Of a stretch of 15,350 nt of DNA, positions 9,621 through 15,350 are shown piece after piece. How positions within the stretch are numbered: position 1 is the first letter of the stretch; each line of letters begins with the position of its first letter. Position numbers and translations under genes: made by a program. Under the pieces are notes generated by a model, which saw only the letters and a list, made by a program, of their open reading frames with translations, was not told where the DNA came from and ran no database searches. The DNA comes from Cerioporus squamosus. Its lineage: Eukaryota; Basidiomycota; Agaricomycetes; Polyporales; Polyporaceae. The stretch spans positions 1 to 15,350 of the forward strand of contig JABYQS010000691.1 in assembly GCA_022592435.1 (NCBI GenBank), read 5' to 3'.

Positions 9621-10339
9621 CGTGCGTCAGGGAGGGGATGGAAGGGTGGACGAGGGGTCGCGCTCAGATATGCACTTACAGACGGTTGCTTTATACTTGT
9701 GACATTCGTATGTTTCGACACGGCCCAGGTCGAGAGTGGACGCCTCGTTAGAGCAGTTCTGGCGGGTTGCGGGACCACTTGAAGGCGCCAGGCACTGCTT
9801 TCCCGTCGGTGCAATGTCCTTGGCGTGGCCGACAGGCGTTGTAAATGAAGGCACTAGCCAATCAACGACGAGGAAGTCGTGCCTCGATCGATAGTGCGTT
9901 CTAAACTTCCTCGTTCTCCTCCGAGCCTAGAAAGGAAGGTCAGTTGTATGTTTGCCACCAAAGAGCCTGGATTCGCCCGGCAAGGTACAGGGACGACTCG
10001 CAAATTTCACCGTTTGCATTGGATAAAATCAACACCTGGATATGATGAGCTATGCACAGATACATCAGTATATACAGCGAGAGCATTACAAATACATCAC
10101 CAGCAAGGTAGCACGGACAGCAAGAGCACATAGTAAGCAAGAGAAGGCAAGAGATCGCACTACAGCGCAGTGCAGGAGAACATAAATGGACGCCGGAGGG
10201 TGTAAGCCGCAATCGCGCGGGTCGTTTGTCGATGAGAACGTTTTCGGCAGGTTAGAGCCGCGAGAGGAGGCGAGTACCTGTGGTGTCGTCCGCTGTGGCT
10301 TCGGCGGCGGCGGCCTCCGCAGAAGTCGTGCCTTCATCC
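9621..10339. other. Intergenic region: CPL1-like promoter and SRA gene 3' flank
   Basis: Both neighbours are on the minus strand, so this 719-nt stretch is the upstream region of the CPL1-like gene and the 3' flank of the SRA gene. The only clear signal is the TATAAA listed separately. Short open frames here have no recognisable content, and I found no RNA gene. Confidence 0.55.
9690..9695 (-). promoter_or_regulatory. TATA box (TATAAA) of the CPL1-like gene
   Basis: On the minus strand TATAAA followed by GC lies 70 nt before the start codon at 9620, in the expected orientation and at a usual distance for a TATA-driven fungal gene. Confidence 0.55.
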
Positions 10340-11829
10340 TCAGTCCTCAGCAGCAGTGGCAAGTCCATCTGCGCATCCGGGGTTCTCGGCTGACTGCTCA
10401 GCATACGTCTCTTTTCCAGTCGCAGAGACGTCGTCGTCGTCGTCATCCCCGACCGGAAGGGGTGCCTGGCCCGCAAGGCGCTAGACGAAACGTGTCGGTG
10501 TGAAGGCCTTCATGACTATGGTACTCGGCGCACCTTCAAAGCGAACTTGCAAACGAGATAGCCCTTCTCGTTGAGTCCTTTCTCCGTCCACGCCTGTGCA
10601 CGGTGTGGTCAACATATACATCCCAAGGGGGACCGAGTGCTCTGTACCTTCTCAACGGTGTACAAGCCGTCGTAGCGATAGCCTTCAGCGGGAGCGTAAG
10701 GCGATTTGAGCTTGTAACCGCGGATCACTCGGACAGGCTTCTTGGTCTCAGAAGACCTCTACGGCACCGTTGTGTCAGCGATTGCAGCAAACAAGCAATT
10801 CAGAGGCGTACGAGCAAGGCCTTATTGTAGATGTTCTCGAACGTCTGATCACAGCTCTGTGGTGCAGTGCGCAGCTAGAAGCGACGTGCGTGAGTACGGG
10901 ACCGAAGGGTAAGTGGGTCATGCAACATACGTTCTTCGGCTTGTCCGCGGTGCCCTTCAGATCGCGACCGCCTGAACACAGTTCAGGACGTGAACACGGA
11001 GAATAGTGGGATTATAGCCACTACAGACCTGAACCAGTAAACGTACTGCAAGGATCTCGGTGAGGTGTATATGGGAGAATCGGCGGTGCAACTTACAATG
11101 CCTCTCCGAGATCGATGTCATCCTCGTAACCACCTGATAACGCAACAGAGTATGCGCCTTGCGGGCCTGCTGAGATGCCAGCAACCCACGGTCTAGGCGA
11201 CAATTAGAACGTTACACCATCGAGTTTGAAACTATGACTCACGCATGAATCGCGTCTTTGCTGCATGCCTCGCTGTCTCAAACGTTAGCAGGCTGTCCAT
11301 GAGTAGGAAGGAGGTCACATACCGCGTCTCCCACCACGAACCAACCGGAATGCCAGGGATTGCGCCATAAGTCTTCCTAACAGAGACTATCCGCATGCTG
11401 GGACAAAGGGATCGAACGAAGCACTCACGGGTCGTATTTCCTGATCATAGCTTCACGGGGAGCACCTTGCATCCCAGCTCGTGCTTTAGCACTAACGACG
11501 CGTGGCAACGCGCGAGCACCCGCCGCTGAGCTGTCACCGTCCTCGTTGTACTTGGTGGTCTTGCCCTGGTTCCTCGCGCTCCTGCGCACGCTCGACACGT
11601 TTCCATGATCATCCTCGACTTTTGAGAGCTTTGCCGGACGCTCAGCAGCTTCAGTAACTCCGTCGGACGTGGGCTCCTCGCGCTGGGCCCCGCGCTTCTT
11701 TGTCTGGTCGACCTTGACCTTCCTCGATTTCTGCTTCGGCGGAGCAATAGGCTTGATATCAAGGTCTGCAAGAAGCGCCTGTGCCCTCGCAATGTTCGCG
11801 AGACGTTGGGCTTCGTAGGCGATCGTCAT
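10340..11829 (-). CDS. SRA/YDG domain protein (methylcytosine-binding, nuclear)
   Basis: SRA domains flip out and bind 5-methylcytosine in DNA. Ten exons in phase: 11829-11429, 11376-11323, 11272-11243, 11192-11097, 11045-11029, 10971-10931, 10874-10812, 10758-10648, 10593-10534 and 10480-10340; 337 residues. Residues 1-134 are charged and disordered, with a likely nuclear signal (PPKQKSRKVKVDQTKKRG). The SRA domain spans about 135-291: KTYGAIPGIPVGSWWE, EACSKDAIHAPWVAGISAG, GAYSVALSGGYEDD, FTFTGSGGRDLKG, QSCDQTFEN, KKPVRVIRGYKL and YAPAEGYRYDGLY. The acidic tail has six Asp at 303-308. There is no RING, PHD or SET domain, so this is a stand-alone reader, a form known in fungi. Tyr184 and Asp187 match the UHRF1 pocket residues Tyr466 and Asp469, while the Tyr478 position is Phe196. 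An in-frame upstream ATG at 11991 exists; I chose 11829 for its better context (ACC before ATG) and the family-like N-terminus. Confidence 0.93.
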
Positions 11830-12135
11830 GGTCTGCGAGGTGTTAAGGCAGGTCGAGCGGAGGAGTGGTGGAAGACGCGTCTGACTTCCAGCCACCACAA
11901 GACGCCCAACACACGTATCGAACCATTGTGCCACGTGATCGCGTCGCAGCCGGCAGCATCTCGCGAGTCGCGAGTCGCACGCAACTTGCAAGCAACATCA
12001 CCCCACACATGCCACGGACTAGTAGTTGTACGGTTCATTGATGTATGGTAATGTACAATGCATGCGGTAGGCTGCAACTATCCATCCCTATAGATTCCTG
12101 CTTCAAGTTCTGTCGTCCTTCTCGAGCACACTCGA
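11830..12135. promoter_or_regulatory. SRA gene promoter region
   Basis: This 306-nt gap between two minus-strand genes holds the SRA promoter and the CCCH gene's 3' flank. It contains an E-box CACGTG at 11932-11937, about 105 nt before the SRA start. It also contains a direct repeat of TCGCGAG at 11961-11967 and 11968-11974, followed by TCGC. I see no TATA box near the start. Confidence 0.45.
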
Positions 12136-14217
12136 CTAGTATGTTCCCGAGGGCGTGAACTCCTGAAAGCCTAGAAAGCTATGGGGGAGACCCGGGGGCG
12201 AGAACGGCCTGGCGTCAACACCTTCGTAAGTAGGGATGCGGAATGGATTCGTCTCGAACGGACTCGCGAGGGGGGACAGCTGCTGCTCCGACAGCATGTA
12301 TGGCAGGGGGCTGCCGGGCCCTACACTGGGGCTCCCGACAGTCGATGGGTTTCTGCTGCCCCTCTCGTCGGGCCGATCGTGCATATTTTCTGCAATTGCG
12401 TCTATGTCAGTCACAAACATAACACGGAGTTCATCATCGCGAGACTCACTGCCGACAAACTTGCATTTGCCCTGTTTGCGGAACACGCACTTCGGACCCT
12501 TCGGACAGTAGTGGTTCATGATACAGTTCTCGCCTAACAGACAATTATGGCCTACAACGCTCCTTGTAAGCACGCTCCTTCTGAATTATACGTTTGCGAA
12601 ACTGACCGTTGTTGACAGCGGGACATGGCCACTTCTTCGCGTTCACACGCAGCTCCGCGACCTGGTCTGGGGTCAAGGGGTAGTTGTGCTCGTATTTGCA
12701 GTGATCCCCGTTGTTGCACCTTGCCAGATAGAAGAAGTTACACGGCGGCGGTTTCTCTGAAAGAACATCAGACTATAGTCAATCTGTGGTAGAGATACAA
12801 CGCACGCCTGTGTAGTGGCTGGCGGCAGGAGTCAGACAGCAAGCACTCGAGCAAAAGCGCGACGGCGTACCTGATCGGGGTCGAGTGGCCGAGGCTTTCT
12901 CACCGGTGTCGCGGTCTTTGTAACGTTCGACACCGGAGTGCCAGGCTTAGAGTAGCGCGCCTTGTCGTTGTCCTGGGGCAGCGGTACGGGCTGTTTAGGC
13001 GGCTTGGGGGATTTACTTGCCGCGCTCCCCGCAGCAGTTGCAGCCGCGGTGGCTTTATGTTTTCCGTTAGTTTGGAGCTTCTTTTGAATGAAGACACCTT
13101 CGATGTCGAGTTGTGGAAGCTTAAGACTGTAGATCTCGTGCGCGAGGTCTTTGTAGCCCTTAAGCAGAATGACCTTATCCAGAAGGCCTTCGTTCTGCAG
13201 GAGGTTAAGTGTGGAGGTGTACCCGTTGTCGTGTGCACCTACGCGACATTTGAGCATTCAACAGAGACAGCAGCAGCCGATGGTACGTACCACCGAAGAA
13301 CACCTTGGAGGTCTGGGGGAAGCGGGTGAAGACACGGAGGTACTCTGTCGACGATGGTCACCACAGAATGTAGAGGGCGACCATGCAGGTATGCGCACCT
13401 TTGATCTTCGAGTCTGCAGCTTCCTTCCCATTGCCGACGTCGACGATTGAAAACAACGGAGAAGCTTGGTTGAAGCCGAGGACGAACGCCTCAAACTCGT
13501 CCGCCGTGCATATTGAGTTGCTCGTCAGCGTGTCCAGCAGGCCGTTCTTGTTGCAGTAGATAGTGAGCCACAGCTGACCACGACCAGGCGCAGATGCCTC
13601 CGCTGGGTCGACTGAGGAGAGGTAGTCGGTGAGTCCTTTGGTGAGGAGCATGGCGGCTTGTCGGCCGCCGAACTGGCCCTGCTTTATGAGATCCGACGAG
13701 AATATGTTGCCGTCTCCGTCGATGAGGCATACGATCAAAGGGTTGTCCTCCTGAATTGCGAGGTTGGAGTTGGAACGGCAGAGACAGGGGGGATGGATGT
13801 CTGCGGAGCTCACATATATAAAGCGGGGGAGGTACGCACCTTCAACGATCCGATGCTCCTCTCGAGCTTGAGCACAGTCTTGTTTAGGACCTTCCTGTCG
13901 CCATCCGCAGTCTTGAAAGCCTCTTTCCACACCGACAGCTCCCGCTCGAGCTCTTCAACCCGTGCCTCGAGCTGCGCATTTTTGGTAAAGGTCTTCTCAA
14001 AGAGAGCTGTGAGAACGGACGCAAGAGCAGCCGCAGTGAGAAGAGAGCGTCCCACAGCCACTGTATAGAAAGCATCGCACCAGTTGGTCTTCGAGAAGTC
14101 GTTTCCTGCAGCGGCGTAGACAGACAGTGAGATTCGCGTCGCGGAAGCAGAAGCGGAGACAAGGCGGACGCACCAGACTGCAAAGTCCGAGGGTGTCGTT
14201 ACGTTGTCGTCATCCAT
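12136..14217 (-). CDS. CCCH zinc-finger protein with coiled coil and PIN/NYN-like domain
   Basis: Preferred model: exons 14217-14174, 14105-14081, 13995-13840, 13750-13399, 13344-13291, 13238-12871, 12754-12607, 12551-12450 and 12389-12136; 500 residues. About 24-75 form a coiled coil (NAQLEARVEELERELSVWK). Residues 76-265 are a conserved fungal domain that I recall being annotated as DUF7923: IVCLIDGDGNIFSSDLI, LWLTIYCNKNGLLDTL, VLGFNQASPLFSIVDVGNGK and VFFGGAHDNGYTSTL. A low-complexity Lys/Pro/Ala linker follows. Zinc fingers: C338-x7-C346-x5-C352-x3-H356; C377-x8-C386-x5-C392-x3-H396; and a third, C398-x5-C404-x7-C412-x7-H420. The tail is Ser/Pro-rich. CCCH fingers usually bind RNA, so a role in mRNA control is inferred. 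The first two introns can also be read through without a stop (551 residues). Intron 12870-12755 may hide a 9-nt exon. Confidence 0.87.
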
Positions 14218-14687
14218 AGCCTTTGGGCTTTAGTTTCGTGAAGTTCTGCACGATTAGTCTGTGGTGTCGTATGGGGGGAATTGCATGAGCCCCAGCGCGA
14301 GTCAAGGTTTATAGGGCAGAGCCCTGCCGCAGCGGCCCATGCACCTCAACCACAATAGAAATCGGGTCCTCGGATCTAGGCGCCCATCAAGCCCGCGTAC
14401 GGCACAAGGTTCGGCAAGCACGGAACCACAAGATGGCCTGTACTCCTCTATCTGTGTCCGCGAGCCGTCACGCATCATAGAATCGCATACTTACAGCTCA
14501 AGAGGAACTAGGTTCTACTAGAGAATACGCCCTGTGCAAAACGGTTCTAGGGCAGTTCAAGAACTTAATGGTTCTCTAGTACACCTCTAGTAGGATATAT
14601 CGCGAACCCAACTGGGGGTGCTCGAGTCAGCTCTGAACTTTCAACTCTCCTCTGACTCCCTCTCTGCTACGGTTCACATCTGCCGCC
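14218..14687. promoter_or_regulatory. Divergent promoter region with GAAC/GTTC cluster
   Basis: This 470-nt gap lies between divergent starts (14217 minus, 14688 plus). The part nearest the plus gene is dense in GTTC and GAAC tetramers (14505, 14512, 14544, 14555, 14561, 14571, 14604, 14635, 14672) and in CTAG. Several form dyads, for example GAAC-TAG-GTTC at 14505-14515 and AGAAC-N6-GTTCT at 14560-14575. A pyrimidine-rich stretch precedes the plus start, as is common in fungal promoters. Confidence 0.5.
14516..14581. repeat. 10-bp inverted repeat, arms 46 nt apart
   Basis: TACTAGAGAA at 14516-14525 is the exact reverse complement of TTCTCTAGTA at 14572-14581. It brackets part of the GAAC/GTTC cluster. 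Function unknown. Confidence 0.6.
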
Positions 14688-15350
14688 ATGTCTGACTTCA
14701 GCCTCGACCCGAGGCATCACTGTCAACGAGGACTATCGACAAACTCCTCGCTATTCTCAGTATCTTTGTACCTGGTTACAGTCCCGTCGTGTTTCCCGAC
14801 TGCATACCCTGGAATACCGAGTCCCCAGACGCAATCCCTCTAAGCGACGACGGGCCCTTATACGAGCCTGAACGGTCTTGTGAGCGACGGCTTTTGGATG
14901 CATTCGCTGTCATCTGCACTCATAGCTACCCCACGGCGATTCTTTGGCAGTCTGTCTCTGAACAACCCCGTGTACGCCCGGAGCGTTTTCCTCTATGTCG
15001 CCCTGCCCGGTGGCTGCGACAGTCTAATTTGTGGAATGGACCAAGCTACTCGCGCAAATCGTTCAGAAGCAGTACGAGAAGCTGAGAGCTTCAGGCCCTC
15101 TGAGGTCGGAAACGAAGAAGTCGACCCCGAGTTGGTGGGGTGATCTATCGGCGAGCATACACGAAGATCGTCCTCATCATCAAGAGAGGACGGCACGTCC
15201 TGTCTCTTGTTGGCCAGCAGTCGGACCACAGCGCTTCACCTCCCGGACAGCGCCGTGTACTCAAGCTGCTCACCAACGACCTGCAAGCCCTGGTTAACGT
15301 AGTCGAACGGGCGCATTGCCAGCGATGGAGGCAAAGACCAGTTCGATGAC
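14688..15350 (+). CDS. Unrecognised protein gene, 5' part, frame-broken
   Basis: The ATG at 14688 has a strong context (GCCGCC before it) and begins MSDFSLDP. The coding signal then changes frame without any intron gap. It reads IDKLLAILSIFVPGYSPVVF and PWNTESPDAIPLSDDGPLYE in one frame (14711 to about 14870). It continues NGLVSDGFWMHSLSSALIA and FFGSLSLNNPVYARSVF in the next (14871 to about 15022). Then VEWTKLLAQIVQKQYEKLR follows (15028 to about 15135), and finally RRAYTKIVLIIKRGRHVLSL and RVLKLLTNDLQALVNVVE (15140 to the edge). The switches look like single-base indels. The pieces are mostly helical, with hydrophobic stretches. I do not recognise the family; the apparent stop at 15347-15349 may itself come from a frame break. 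Confidence 0.55.

Noticed and set aside
9621..10339. Possible tRNA or other structured RNA gene
   Set aside because: I looked for box A/box B (GGTTCGANTCC-like) patterns on both strands here and in the other gaps and found none that fit.
10430..10444. (GTC)5 microsatellite
   Set aside because: It codes for the Asp run in the acidic tail of the SRA protein and needs no separate explanation.
12181..12537. Plus-strand frame of 118 codons
   Set aside because: It lies wholly across the minus-strand CCCH gene's last exons and introns and has no recognisable domain.
13812..13822. TATATATAAA-like sequence near 13815
   Set aside because: It lies inside an intron of the CCCH gene and has no gene downstream on the plus strand; likely chance.
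1..15350. CRISPR array, prokaryotic defence system, transposon or virus-derived segment
   Set aside because: Every gene recognised is a spliced eukaryotic gene. No regular spacer array, transposase, reverse transcriptase or long terminal repeat was seen.

Overview
The window looks like nuclear DNA of a filamentous basidiomycete, most likely an Agaricomycete. Protein genes are cut by many introns of about 45-110 nt (GT...AG, donors mostly GTRNGT). Exons can be as short as 15-17 nt. The recognisable proteins (PL4 rhamnogalacturonan lyase, SRA/YDG reader, CPL1-like cysteine-rich secreted protein, fungal CCCH protein) fit that group. There is no sign of a prokaryotic, organellar or viral segment, and no transposon was recognised. 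The species cannot be fixed from the sequence. All exon models were made by hand from the reading frames and splice signals.

Layout, left to right: (1) 1-785, minus: the 5' part of an RNA cytidine acetyltransferase gene (Kre33/NAT10), running off the left edge and carrying several single-base frame breaks. (2) 786-1705: gene-free, with an orphan TATA box and two perfect hairpins. (3) 1706-3450, minus: an intact 10-exon 3-ketoacyl-CoA thiolase. (4) 3451-4325: divergent promoter region. (5) 4326-7543, plus: an intact 24-exon secreted rhamnogalacturonan lyase of family PL4, with one GC-AG intron. (6) 7544-7889: convergent 3' region. (7) 7890-9620, minus: a secreted protein with 15 short cysteine repeats and a CPL1-like C-terminus. 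(8) 10340-11829, minus: an SRA/YDG (methylcytosine reader) protein. (9) 12136-14217, minus: a fungal protein with a coiled coil, a PIN/NYN-like domain and tandem CCCH zinc fingers. (10) 14688-15350, plus: an unrecognised gene whose coding signal jumps between frames.

The genes do not form a pathway. The thiolase and the PL4 lyase are both carbon-use functions and share a divergent intergenic region, but co-regulation is only a possibility. Rhamnogalacturonan lyase points to a fungus that attacks pectin. The SRA protein points to a lineage that keeps cytosine methylation. A notable technical feature is that the five middle genes read without a single indel, while both end genes carry several indels within about 0.7 kb. 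This suggests unpolished contig ends rather than true pseudogenes.
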